Shown: positions 40,920-51,540 of the stretch, piece by piece
Numbering within the stretch: position 1 is the stretch's first letter
How the letters are laid out: every line of letters begins with the position of its first letter
Assembly: GCA_036426205.1 (NCBI GenBank)
Contig: CM071571.1
Span: 108,101,257 to 108,165,256 of the forward strand
Source: Ascaphus truei
Lineage: Eukaryota > Chordata > Amphibia > Anura > Ascaphidae
Direction: 5' to 3'
DNA length: 64,000 nt
Made by a program: the position numbers and the translations under genes
The notes under the pieces: model-generated
Seen by the model: only the letters and a program-made list of their open reading frames with translations
What the model was told of the DNA's origin: nothing
Databases searched by the model: none

Positions 40920-42480
40920 TACATTTCATGGTTTGCTAGACGGCATTACAGTTGGATTGCCACCACTTTCTAAATAACCTCCCTTAGGAAAGGAATGTAT
41001 GATAAGGCCTTGTATTCATCCATGCAATCCGGGTCTAATTAAAGCTTTTTAGAAGCGGTCTTATGACTGCTTCCGTTAGCAGTTCGGGAAAGATCTCTGT
41101 CTGCAAAGAGCACAGGATGAATTTGGCAAAGACCGGGCCGATTACATCAACACAGCCTAAGAAAAGGCATGTTGCGACTGGGTCCAAATCACAGGTATAG
41201 TAGTGGGATGTAACCCCTGGATTGTTTGCACAAGGTGTTCTTTATTCATATGGTCAAGGCTAGGCCATAAAGCTAAATAACCTGCATTTTCAGGTCTGCA
41301 ACCACTATTTAGATTAGCACAGTTGGGACACCAGCCCTAATGGATGTTACTATATCAGAGAAGAAGAGAGCAAAATCATCACAATGGGACTGTGAAAAGG
41401 CTTCACCAGACTGCAGACATGCTGGTTTTCATAGCCTCTCCACGGTGTGGAAAAGCTGAGCTGGTCTATTGTCCTCTGCCATGATCTTACGTGACAGGAA
41501 CGCTGACTTCTTACTAGTAATTGTGGACTGGTATTTGGTGATGTGGTCAATCAGTTTCAGCTTGCCCTCAACCATGCAAGACTTATGGCAGCGCCATTTA
41601 AGCCTGCGACCTTTCTTGAATTCCCTAATAGAACTGTCAAACCAAGGGGTGTGGTGGTGTATGGTGAGGGGTTGTATGCAAACAGGAGTGATAATATCCA
41701 TTTTGTCCCTCAAATATCTATTGCAGTAATAATAAAAATAATGATAATAATAATAGCATGTTCTTGTATAGCGCTGCTAGTTTTACGTAGCACTTTACAG
41801 AGACATTTTGCAGGCACAGGTCCCTGCCCCATTAAGCTTACAATCGATTTTTTGGTGCCTGATGCACAGGGAGATAAAGTGACTTGCCCAAGGTCACAAG
41901 GAGCTTACACCGGAAATTGAACCAGGTTCCCCTGCTTCAATCTCAGTACCAGTCAGTGTCTTTACTCAGTGAGTCACACCTAGTAATTGACAAGAGCACT
42001 GGAATCCATGCAGGCACTTGATATGTCAGTGAAATCCAGGTTTGCCATCAGGCCCTGAGGGGTCTCACCCTCAACAGTCGATACCTGGTCACCTCCATGG
42101 GAGAGGACCTATTTGGAGAGGGGCTGTGATTGGGAACAAAATTGAGTGGTTGTATGACCAGACAACAGGGTGTATTGTTAGGCCAGGTATTTCTCAACCA
42201 GTCTGAAAAACAAGATCAAGTGTGGTTCCACTTCAATGGGTAGCAGAACAAACAAGTTGTGTGAAACCCAGAGTATTCATTCTGTGGAAGAGGTCTTGAC
42301 AAATTTGAGACAGTTCATCATTGACTAAGAAATTGAAATCCCCCAAGATAAGCCATGGGGGTTGTTCCAGGTCTAGGCCAGCAAGAAGGTCTGCAATTTC
42401 CTGTAGAAATACTTCCCATCTCCAGGCGTACGGTAGATGAGAAGGAATCTAAACCCCACACCCGTAGCACAACGGGCAGC
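40920..42480 (-). mobile_element. L2-type LINE fragment (endonuclease end to RT start), with nested SINE
   Basis: Minus-strand reading from 42450: WEVFLQEIADLLAGLDLEQP, PPWLILGDFNF (endonuclease GDFN motif), RMNTLGFTQLV and, after a stop, SGTTLDLVFQT, the end of the endonuclease. After the SINE, 41713-41429 gives HTPWFDSSIREFKKGRRLKW and RPAQLFHTVERL, the L2 linker. At 41150-40935 FILCSLQTEIFPELLTEAVI and RPLLKS are the start of RT. The remainder of RT is missing. Confidence 0.85.
41731..41981 (-). mobile_element. MIR-like CORE-SINE, full length, with pol III boxes
   Basis: Minus-strand order: a tRNA-type head with TGACTCACTGAGTAAAGACA (box A region) and GGTTCAATTTCC (box B, 41933-41922), the CORE motif GTGACCTTGGGCAAGTCA near 41897-41880, then an L2-type tail (TTGTAAGCTTAATGGGGCAG, AGCAGCGCTATACAAG) and (ATT)n. 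AGTAAT occurs on both sides (41725-41730, 41982-41987), a likely short target duplication. SINEs of this build are transcribed by RNA polymerase III and moved by L2. It is inserted into an L2 copy of the same orientation. Confidence 0.85.
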
Positions 42481-43829
42481 AATACACGAAAATTATTGAG
42501 TTAGCTCCACTGGGAGGGCCTTAAATTTCAGGGTGGTAAGACTACCACAGGGAGCAATTTATTAAATCCCTGTATTGCATCCATTTATAATACTAGCTAA
42601 ACAGTTGTCAGTTGACAATCATAACTAGGTGTAAATGAGATAATTACCATAACTGCACATATATAACAATTTGCACTATAAACATGGATACGTGGAGTTT
42701 TGCTTTAAAAAAATATATTATTACAAAAAAGTACATCAAAGTTTCAATTAAAATCTCTTTATAATTAAATTTTTTCCATATATAATATAGTCTATACTAA
42801 TTCCCATTTGGAAGGAAGTTTTATAATCCATATCACAGAAAGAATTCTTGAGTAATTGAAGATAGCAAAGTTCACATTGCAAAAACAGTAATTTCCCAGT
42901 AACTGCTGGCCGTTGGTATAATGTTTCTATTGGTACATGGTATACATTTCATTGGTTCCTATTAATTGTCCTTATCTAATTGTAGAGATGAAATATGGTA
43001 TGAATAATAGACATAAATTGGAAATTATTAAATTAAGATCTATTCAGTACATATAGTAAACCAACAAGTGTAGATTTATTTCATACAATATGTTTTCATC
43101 TTGACCATAATGCAGAACTCTCCAGAGAATACTGGGAAAGTTTGTGTTAGCATACTTAATAGAGCTTAAAAGTCTTGAATTCTAACATAATTAACCATTT
43201 CACATTCAAAAGAAAGGATCTTCTGTTACTTATTTTGGCTAAAATATGCTCATCGGCATATAAATTAAAAAAAAGATGTTCTATGCTAACAATACATTTC
43301 TGACTTGTTTCATATGCTAAACTTCCCCTACTCCTCTCTTTAATATTTATGGGCCATAACTCTTAGACTTTCACAGTTTAATAACACGTGCTGCCTACCA
43401 ATTACTGGACCTACACTTTGGGAATTGTCTTGTCGAGGCGGGTAGGCTTATTATATTTTGATCAAATAGGTAAGAAATATGTAAGCGTTCAAACTCAGTC
43501 ATGTGGCTCAATGTAAAAATAATGCAGTATAGTTTGTGGCAACAGGGACTGTATAAACAGCCACTTAAAGTCATGTTAGAAGTGATATTGGAGGGAAAGA
43601 AGGATAGGGGATAAACACTGACCCCGTGGAATGGTAGGAGTAGTTTGAATAATTGTAAACGTTTTTTGGCGACTTGTGAGATATTTGTATATTTTTAAGT
43701 GCTTAATTTATCTTACTGTTGGTTTGTATTTGAGTAGTTATTCTTGTGTTCTTTTCTGCCATCTTTGTCAATTTTCCTATTTTAGAGCGGTAGCAGTGTC
43801 ATTATCCCTCACCAGAAGATAAGTGAGGG
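42481..43829. other. AT-rich, no gene recognised
   Basis: Nothing recognisable on either strand. Confidence 0.5.
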
Positions 43830-44444
43830 TGTAATGCTGGGCTCACCACGAACAAAGAGGGAACCCGGGACTGAGGTGGGAATTGGTAGTAACGCCACCC
43901 ACAGCCACGAGGGCACGTCTGGAGAATGGGTTGGTCGAGGTAGCCGGGTTGGTGTTGGAGAGGTCAGAGTTGTCGTAATACTTGCGGAGTCCAAGGGTAA
44001 AGCTGGGTCAGTACACGAAGCAAGATACAGCAAGACAAGGCAAGACAAGACTGTGAAAGGCAAAGGAGAGGTGAAACACAATGATACATGGATCTATGCT
44101 CAGCCAAAGTGGCAGTGGCACTGCTGAGCATATATAGGCCTGAGTAGCCAATGAGACAGGGGGGCAGAGCGGAGGCGCAGCCTCAGTGGAAGCCATGATT
44201 GGTTAGAGCGGTGCAGGAGACACGTGGAAGTGTGTAATGTGATCAGTGTTGCCACAGAGCTTGGGCTCACTGCACACGCGTCACGTGCACCACAATTTGG
44301 AGGGATGACCTACCCCTGCAGTACCTGGTAACGTCACCTGTGTGCGCGCTGTGCGGCCTGTGGATGTTTCCCTGGAGGTAGTCCCGCATTTGAACCGGAG
44401 TATGGCGGGAGTGCGCCATAGGTGGCACGATTCCTGAATCCTCA
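43830..44444 (-). repeat. Element C 3' LTR, internally deleted
   Basis: Plus-strand ends TGTAATGCTGG and GAATCCTCA. The adjoining TTGTACCCCCCTTTCAGG (44445-44462) is the polypurine tract on the minus strand. Compared with the 5' LTR it lacks about 150 bases between AATACTTGC and GGAGTCCAAGG. A TATATAGG-like box is near 44130. Confidence 0.85.
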
Positions 44445-44554
44445 TTGTACCCCCCTTTCAGGAGCGACCTGTTGGCGACTCCAGCATGGCTTGAGGGGGT
44501 ACTTCTGATGAAACCGCCTTATCAGATTGGGAGCATGTATTTGGTGGCGGGGTA

Positions 44555-44990
44555 TCAGGACCGTTCCTCTGGTCCAAACCTTTTCCAGTGAACCAAATAC
44601 TGGATGGCTCTTCTAGATAATCTTGAATCGATAATGGACTGTAGCTCGTACTCTTCTTGTCCTTGTACGATTACTGGAGCTGGCAGTGTGGAAGAAGAAT
44701 CCGGAAAGTGAGAACTCTGGAAGACAGGCTTCAAAAGAGAGACATGGAAAACCGAGGGTATCCTCATAGAAGAGAGAAGTTGGAGGCGATATGCCACAGG
44801 GTTGATTCTTTCCACGTTTGGGTAAGGACCCAGAAATCTTGGTGCCAACTTGAGTGTAAGCGCCTTGAGTCTGATGCTCTTTGATGATAACCTCACGATC
44901 CGCCTGGAGCTTTTGTCTGGATGTTGCGTTTTTCAGATTCTTTTGAATCCTCCTCCATGACTCTTGTAAGGACCGAATCCTATTGTCCAC
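44555..44990 (-). pseudogene. Element C integrase tail and chromodomain
   Basis: SIRLKALTLKLAPRFLGPYP, INPVAYRLQLLSSMRIPSVF, EEYELQSIIDSRL and IQYLVHWKRFGPEERS: integrase C-terminal strands followed by the first two-thirds of a chromodomain. The frame then ends 110 bases before the LTR. Confidence 0.8.
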
Positions 44991-44992
44991 CG

Positions 44993-46374
44993 CTAGTACC
45001 CCGGAAGAAGATGAGGTGACAGGGAGTCGTGATGGGTGGAATCCATAGTTGATAAAGAAAGGTGATTCCCATGTGATTTGTTCCTTAGAGAATTATGGGT
45101 GAATTCAGCCCAGGGAAGAAGGTCCGTCCAGTCGTCTTGGGTGTCCAATACGAAACAACGCAAATACTGTTCTAAGGTTTGATTGGTTCTCTCTGTCTGG
45201 CCATTGGTTTGATGGTGATACCCGGATGAAAAGTGCAATGAAATACCCATTCTTTGAGAGAACGAGCGCCAACATTTGGAGATAAACTATGAGCCTCGGT
45301 CGGAGACTCTGGTTAGAGGCACGCCATGAATACGAAATATCTCTTTGACAAAAATGTCTGCCAGTGTGGCAGAATTAGGAAGTTCCTTCAATGGGATAAA
45401 ATGTGACTGCTTTAAGAACCGGTCGACAATGACAAGGATAGTGTTCATTCCTTTTGACATGGGCAGTACAACAATAAAGTCCATGGATAAGTGGTTCCAT
45501 GGGTGATCCAGTATAGGGAGAGAATGTAAGAGTCCCAGTGGTTTACTGCAGGGAGTCTTATTAAGGGCGCATGTGGAGCATGACTTGACAAATTCTTTGA
45601 TATCTCCTTGCATAATGGGCCACCAAAAGATTTGTTCTATAAGATCAGTGGTTCTTCTGGTCCCTGGATGTCCGGCGGACTTGGAAGAATGACCCCACTC
45701 CAGAATCTTCCTGCGAAAGCGTGGTTCAGCAAACAAACAACCCTCTGAAACCTCTACACCCTTAGGAATGCGGGATTGGTCCACCAGTATGTCGTCCAAG
45801 ACATCGAATGCGTTTGCGGATAGGGTATATTTGGACGGGAGTATAATCTCCAAGTTATCCTCCAGCTTGTCCTCGACTATTAACTGACGGAACAGGGCAT
45901 CGGCTTTCAGATTTTTAGAACCAGGTATAAAAGAAATGATATAATTAAATCGTGAAAAAATAAGTGACCATTGAGCCTGGTGAGCTCCTAGACGACGGGC
46001 ACTCTCTATGTGCAGCAAATTTTTAAGGTCCGTTAGTATGGAAATCGTATTCTCTGTGCAAACCAATAGGTGTCTCCACTCTTCTAGAGTGAGCTTGATA
46101 GCTAAAAGCTCTCGATTCCCGATGTCATAGTTCTGCTCTGCAGATGAGAATTTCTTTGAAAAAAAGGCGCAGTGATGGTGTCTGGCTTAAGGTGACTGTC
46201 TCTGGGATAAGATGGCTCTGGCCCTACGTCAGATGTGTCCACCTCCATGGTGAATAGTAGCTTGGGATCCGGGTGTATCAGAATAGGCGCTGAGACGAAG
46301 GCCTTCTTTAGGAGGTCGAAGGCTTGGATAGCCGCGGGTGGCCAGGAAGTAGCATCTACCCCTTTTTTTGTCAA
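44993..46374 (-). pseudogene. Element C RNase H and integrase
   Basis: 46374-46102: TKKGVDATSWPPAAIQAF and LFTMEVDTSDVG (RNase H start). 46066-45287: SILTDLKNLLHIESARRLGA and [10 protein letters not shown], then GHPGTRRTTDLIEQIFWWP and SCSTCALNKT (zinc domain HHCC), MDFIVVLPMSKGMNTILVIV (first catalytic Asp) and FRIHGVPLTRVSDRGS (second Asp). 45250-44993: FSSGYHHQTNGQTERTNQTL (Glu) and YLRCFVLDTQDDWTDLLPWA. The catalytic triad residues are all visible, but in two frames. Confidence 0.85.
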
Positions 46375-46489
46375 AGCTGTGATGGGGGCTACTGTGGACG
46401 AAATGTTCTGAATAAATCTATGGTAGTAGTTCTCAAACCCCAGGAATCATTGAATAGCCTTGAGAGAGGTGGGTCGCAGCCAGTCCATA

Positions 46490-46872
46490 ACTGCTTTAAG
46501 TTTGGCAGGGTCCATAGAGAAACCAGAGTCGGAAATAATGTATCCTAGGAATGCCGTGGAAGTGTGGTGAAATTGGCATTTTTCCAATTTGGCATAGAGG
46601 TGATTCTTGTGGAGGCATAATAGTACTTGCTTGACGTGGTTGAAGTGACTTAGAAAAAATCAGAATGTCATCAAGATAAATGATGATAAAATAATTGAGG
46701 AGATCCCGGAATATTTCATTCACAAAATCTTGGAAATCGGCTGGAGCATTGCAAAGTCCAAAGGGCATGACCGGGTACTCATAGTTACCGTCTCGAGTGT
46801 TGAAGGCCATCTTCCACTTGTCGCCCTGGCAAATCCTCACTACATTATATGCACCATGCAAGTCTAATTTAG
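46490..46872 (-). pseudogene. Element C reverse transcriptase, main part
   Basis: [20 protein letters not shown] (motif A), [20 protein letters not shown] (motif B region), [12 protein letters not shown] and [12 protein letters not shown], with an intact catalytic YLDD. The frame then drifts. The N-terminal third lies beyond the insert at 47381-47620. Confidence 0.85.
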
Positions 46873-47367
46873 CACACACAAACCCAGCAAGATCAAACGC
46901 TCACACCCACCTAATCTTGACTATATGTAATGTCACATAGAGTGCCACTGGGCTGTGGCAAGTGAATATAACAGACAGGGTGTGCCCAGTGCTACATCCA
47001 AATGACAAAACATACATGGTAATAATTACAAGAAATAATGCTTCAGTACTAATAATAATGCTAATAATAATAAAATATGTTTTTTTAGTTAGATATTTTA
47101 GCCAAAGCATCATAAGCCTGCACACCAAATCGTCAAGGTAAACCATAATAAGTGCAAGTCCTACACTACACTGCATTCTGTTCCCTATACCTCTGTAAGA
47201 AGGGGAAGAACCATAATAGATTCCTTACCTGCAGCAAGATGAGAAGATTCATTCTATTATGGTTCTTCCCCCTCATACAGAGGTATAGGGAACAGAATGC
47301 AGTGTAGTGTAGGACTTGCACTTATTATGGTTTACCTTGACGATTTGATGTGCAGGCTTATGATGCT
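46873..47367. mobile_element. Insert of the CCCTTTGGCCAAAG-type foldback family, 13-bp target duplication
   Basis: AAGTCTAATTTAG occurs at 46860-46872 and 47368-47380 around a 495-base unit, inside the KLDL codons of RT. The unit starts with CA-rich DNA and CATAGAGTGCCACTGGGCTG, has (AAT)n, then a long inverted repeat: AGCATCATAAGCCTGCACAC and GTAAACCATAATAAGTGCAA (47105-47150) answered at 47310-47367. It resembles 12867-13492 and 19210-19395. Confidence 0.8.
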
Positions 47368-47380
47368 AAGTCTAATTTAG

Positions 47381-48182
47381 TGACAATGGTAGAGCCCTGA
47401 AAGAGATCAATGGTACTGGGTAACAATTCTTTAGTGTGTTCTTTATAAGACCTCTGTAATCAATGCAAGGGCGAAGAGAACTGTCTTTTTTCTTGACAAA
47501 AAAAAATCCTGCTCTGGCTGGAGAAGAGGAGTTACATATGAACCTTAGATTTCATTAGATTTTCCTGTATGTACTTGGACATGGCTTTGGTCTCTGGGAG
47601 TGAGAGAGGGTAAGATCTTCCTCTAGGAATAGGTCAATCGGGCAGTCGAATGAACGAAGGGGAGGTAGTGCTTCAGATTGTGCCTTTTTAAGACACCCCG
47701 TAAGTCTGCGTAGATCTCTGGCAAGCTGCTCTTATCCTCTCCGGGAGTACTCAAACCGCATATCTGTAGGGTTGGGATCGCACAGGTCTTGGCACACAGG
47801 GTACTACACAGGATGGGTCTTTTATTAATCCAATCAATATGGGGATTGTGACATTGGAGCCATGGAAGCCCCAAAATTACCTCAACAGACAGTGTGTGGA
47901 TAACATCTAGAGAAATCTCCTCCTTGTGGCCATCCTCCATCACTAGTGTGATCTTGCTGGTTTCCAAGGAGAGGAAAGCCGGTTGTAATGGTCGACCATC
48001 GATGGCCTCCAATCCGATAGGAACCGCCTTTTGGATAAGCGGGATGGAGTTCTTTTCTGCTAAACTTTGGTTGTTGAAGTTGTCCCCTGATCCGGAGTCG
48101 ACAAAGGCCAAGACTGTGATCTGATAGTTCTTGCCCATGAGGGAGACTGGAAGCAGTATCCTGGTTGGCAAGGTTTCCTGGG
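47381..48182 (-). pseudogene. Element C protease and RT N-terminus
   Basis: 48237-47623 is a 204-codon frame: PTRILLPVSLMGKNYQITVL, AFVDSGSGDNFNNQSL (aspartic-protease DSG), EEISLDVIHTLSVEVILGLP and WLQCHNPHIDWINKRPI. Then, in other frames down to 47381, [18 protein letters not shown] and RPCIDYRGL of the RT fingers. The first residues of the frame belong to the neighbouring insert. Confidence 0.8.
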
Positions 48183-48196
48183 TAGTAGGGGAAATA

Positions 48197-49142
48197 AATA
48201 CTTGTGAGAGAAAGGGACCCCAATGGAGAGCACTCAAGCAGATGCACAGAGTACACTAGACAAAGGATATATGTGTATGTTGATAAGTGATATGTACACG
48301 ATAAAAACCATTTATTAGAGTCTTAACTCAGAATAAAATAAAGTTGGACGCTAGGTGCCCAAATAAATGACACTCAATGAAGTCAAAAAAGCGCAGCGAA
48401 AGTAAAAATTGCCAGTTCTCAAGTGTATAGTGCGGACTACTGCCCTTGATGATATATGCAGGGTAGAGTCAGGTGTAATCAGTGCCTGTGGACTGTGTCC
48501 GTGAGTATTTGGTCACAGGTATAGTCACTTGTGCCTATCAGTATGAGTGGTGTATATATATGTATATATCACATCACCACGTATATATAGGTAGGTGAAA
48601 CCAGTGAGTAGTTAGCTGTAGTGGAATCCCAGGGGACAGACTAAAGTCACCAATCATAGGGTAGTCTGTATCAGCAGGTCGCTGCTTTAATCCCTGGGCG
48701 AGGGGGGGGGGGGGCAGCATTTCAGACCACTCCCAATAGGGATTAATCAGTCAATCACTCACATACACTCACTTGAATTGTACCTAGATGCAGATATCTA
48801 GGTGGATGTATCTGCTGTACACAAGTGACCAAAGGTCCAGGTAGGTAGAAAAAATATATTGCAGTACACAAGTAGTGTCTACATACACTTAGAAACAATA
48901 AAAACACAGGAGAAGCTGGTAGCATAAAAAGGCAAGCACCGTGCTTCTGTTCAGTGGCTGTATACACACTAGCTAATGCTTAGTGATCACACTAATGCAC
49001 ACACGGTTGCTGCTCAATGTAGATCAGTCTCAAGCTCAATGCTGAAACAAACTCTCTGTTTAGGGAGTTTGTGTGGGTGCCGGGAGCGCTCCGATCACGA
49101 GCGTAAGTCCCGCCCCTGTGACGTGATGTGTATAGTATAGTA
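48197..49142 (-). mobile_element. Retroposon-like insert with 14-bp target duplication
   Basis: TAGTAGGGGAAATA occurs at 48183-48196 and 49143-49156 around a 946-base unit between the zinc knuckle and protease of element C. The right end is GC- and CpG-rich (GGGCGGGACTTACGCTCGTG on the minus strand), taken as the head. The rest is AT-rich with a 13-base G run (48702-48714) and no coding frame. TATAGTATAGTA precedes the duplication. Family unknown. Confidence 0.75.
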
Positions 49143-49156
49143 TAGTAGGGGAAATA

Positions 49157-50123
49157 GAGTGTGTGCCCAATGAGATTCCCCAGTACCTCTTTGGGAGTTG
49201 ACTTTTCCCGACTTGAGTGGCAAAGGAGCCTTGATGTCCGGAATGGCCGCAGTAGAGACAGAGTCCTGCAGAGCGACGGCATTGCTTTTCTGAGAAGGAC
49301 AATCTATAACTTCCCAGCTGCATGGGTTCCGGATCATCAGAGGCGGGAGGATCTGCAGGAGAAAAGTGGAAAGCGGGTGATCTGGCCGGTAGTGGGAGAA
49401 GGCGAGAGCATTCAGCTTTCCTCTCTTGTAGACATTGATCTACCTGGATTCAGAAAGCGATCAGTTCTTCCATGTCCGTAAGGCGTTCCTAGGCAGCGAG
49501 TTCATCCTTAAGGGGTTCAGATAGTCCCTGCCAAAAAGCTGCTGACAAGGCCTCACTGTTACATTCTGTTACGGCCGTGATGATGCAAAACTCTAAGGCG
49601 TATCTGGGAGATGTGAAACAAATAAGAGGCAGCAGTTACCTTACGACCCGGAGTATCGAAGACTCGTCTGAATTCTTTGGTGAAACATCCGAGATCCTGT
49701 GTTAGGGCCAACCTCTCTTCCCATATGGGGTAAGCCCAGGCCAGAGCGTCGCCTGTGTGCAGAGAGACAATATATGCCACCTTGGATCTTGGAGAAGGAA
49801 AACGAGAAGGCGTTATTTCAAACTGGATGAAACATTGGTTGAGAAACCCTCGGCATTCATGGGGGTCGCCCGAATAGCGATTCGGGGTGGGCAGTCGAGG
49901 CTCAGAGGAGAAGGGGTTAACCAGCGGGGACGAGGGAGGACCGGTGGGCACGGAAGGAGTGGCCTGTTGCACCTGAACAGTGAGAGCCAGGAGGTTCTGC
50001 TGCAATAAGTCCATTCGTCGGTCACTGTGTTCAATATATTTTTCTAGTTTAGAAAACATACTGGCGTTTGAGTCCAAGACATGTCCCACCACAGTGAGGC
50101 CATGTTTGCGGGGCTGAGCATAC
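49157..50123 (-). pseudogene. Element C gag with zinc knuckle
   Basis: 50123-49559: MFSKLEKYIEHSDRRMDLLQ and LLALTVQVQQ (coiled N-terminus), EPRLPTPNRYSGDPHECRGF and LNQCFIQFEITPSRFPSPRS, KVAYIVSLHTGDALAWAYPI (capsid of the Retrotrans_gag type). 49290-49200: CLYCGHSGHQGSFAT, a CCHC knuckle whose last cysteine has been lost. The region between them is frameshifted. Gag coding runs right up to the LTR. Confidence 0.8.
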
Positions 50124-50525
50124 TGTAAAGCTGTACTCACCACAAACAAGGCGGGACCATGGGACTGAGGTGGGAATTGGTAGTATCGCCACCCACAGCC
50201 ACGAGGGCACGTCTGGAGAGTGGGTTGGTCGAGGTATCCGGGTTGGGGTTGGAGATGTCAGAGTTGTCGTAATACTTGCCAAGGTCAGAGTAGGAGATGT
50301 CCGGATCGTAGAAGGTACAATTAGCCAAGGTTGGGATTGGAGATAGTAGAATAGTTGTTGTCCAATTGCCGAAGTCAGGATTGGAGAGATGCAGAGGGTC
50401 AGAGGTAAACCGGGGTCAGTAAGCAAGAGGTGCGGAGTCCAAGGGTAAAGCTGGGTCAGTACACGAAGCAAGATACAGCAAGACAAGGCAAGACGAGACT
50501 GCGAAAGGCAAAGGTGAGGTGTGAC
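50124..50525 (-). repeat. Element C 5' LTR, truncated
   Basis: Matches the 3' LTR from its gag-side end (plus-strand start TGTAAAGCTGTACTCACC) to about 50525, where similarity stops at AAAGGCAAAGGTGAGGTGTG. It retains the 150-base section missing from the 3' LTR (50281-50435). Because its outer end is missing, no target duplication can be tested. Confidence 0.85.
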
Positions 50526-51140
50526 AGGGCTGCTTGCATTATTGTGGAAGTTAAAGGCATGTTTGCTTTCTGGCATCAAGTGCACCACCTATCTTTCTTT
50601 CTTTCTGTTTTCTTTGCTGGGCCCAGCGATCTTTTCTTTGTGTTTCCTTTACCTGAAACTTTACTAACCTTTAATGTGGTGTCCTGAGGTCAGTTAGTAC
50701 AATGCAGGTGTGGTTGGAGTTAAACACAGTTTGATGTTACACAGCCATGGGCAGTCTCTGTTAAAAAGGAAAAGGGCATTTCCTTCCTGCATACCATCCA
50801 GGGTGGATTATATCATGGTATGGAGGGGGGGGGGGAATTAAAGTAAGTGATACTGAATGTCATTTATTTTGCAGAGTAAAGACATGCATGGGATGTTTGT
50901 AAAAGGTACTGTTGTTTATTTTGGGCTTGCTATAGAAAATTGTATGTTGTGTGAAGTGTATTATGTTTGCTAATTGTGTAAGTTTTGGGAGACAACTCCC
51001 CTGTGTGGTTTACCTAATTTGGTTTAGTCCTAATTAACCAGTAATAAAAGGGAGGGAGTTTCTTTCCCTGGGTGGTTCTGCACTCCTTGTTGCTGCTATG
51101 TGATATGAGGTTGTCTTTTTCTGCACTCCTTATGGCTGCT
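50526..51140. other. Unassigned, LTR-like fragment possible
   Basis: Contains an 11-base G run (50825-50835), GGAGTTAAACACAG and AATAAAAGGGAGGGAG strings reminiscent of the TATA-bearing LTR-like repeats, and a short direct duplication of TTCTGCACTCCTT.TGGCTGCTA. No gene. Confidence 0.35.
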
Positions 51141-51141
51141 A

Positions 51142-51538
51142 CTGCACCGACACACTTTATTCGAGCAAATACCCAGTATGTACCTGGCAGATACCTGGAA
51201 TGCGCCGCTCCTCACCTCTGACAAGCCCCGTTGCGTTTGCCTTCCCAGCCTGGGTTCATGCCTGGCTGACGGGCGGCTGATCTGTTAAATGATAATGATT
51301 AGGATTTAATAGGCTGCAATGCTTCGCGTGTCTACCAGATGGCATAAATTCATGAATTGTAATGCAGTATATATATATATACTGTGCAGTATTGCAGCCA
51401 GCGGGAATAAAATGCTTCAATCCCTGCCTGGAAAATAACCCAATGCACTCGGGCAGAAAACAGTCACAAACCTCAATACACCCGGGTATACCCGAATTCG
51501 TGGGACTAGCCGAACTCGAATAAAGTGTGTCGCCAGTG
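51142..51538. mobile_element. TA-target MITE
   Basis: 397 bases between TA dinucleotides (51140-51141, 51539-51540). Inverted ends share CGACACACTTTATTCGAG; the outermost six bases differ (CTGCAC on the left, CACTGG on the right, complement). A TATATATATATA palindrome lies near the middle. No transposase. Confidence 0.75.
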
Positions 51539-51540
51539 TA

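Larger units (their letters stand above)
43830..50525 (-). mobile_element. Element C: chromodomain Ty3/gypsy, degenerate, with two retroposed inserts
   Basis: Minus-strand order: truncated 5' LTR, gag, zinc knuckle, protease, RT, RNase H, integrase, chromodomain, 3' LTR. The best preserved of the three gypsy copies: one frame of 259 codons (46066-45287) spans RNase H to integrase core and the RT keeps YLDD. It is interrupted by inserts at 46873-47367 (13-bp duplication) and 48197-49142 (14-bp duplication). No intact Gag-Pol frame remains. Confidence 0.9.

Noticed and set aside
41543..41920. 125-codon plus-strand frame
   Set aside because: It is antisense to the L2 linker and the CORE-SINE.
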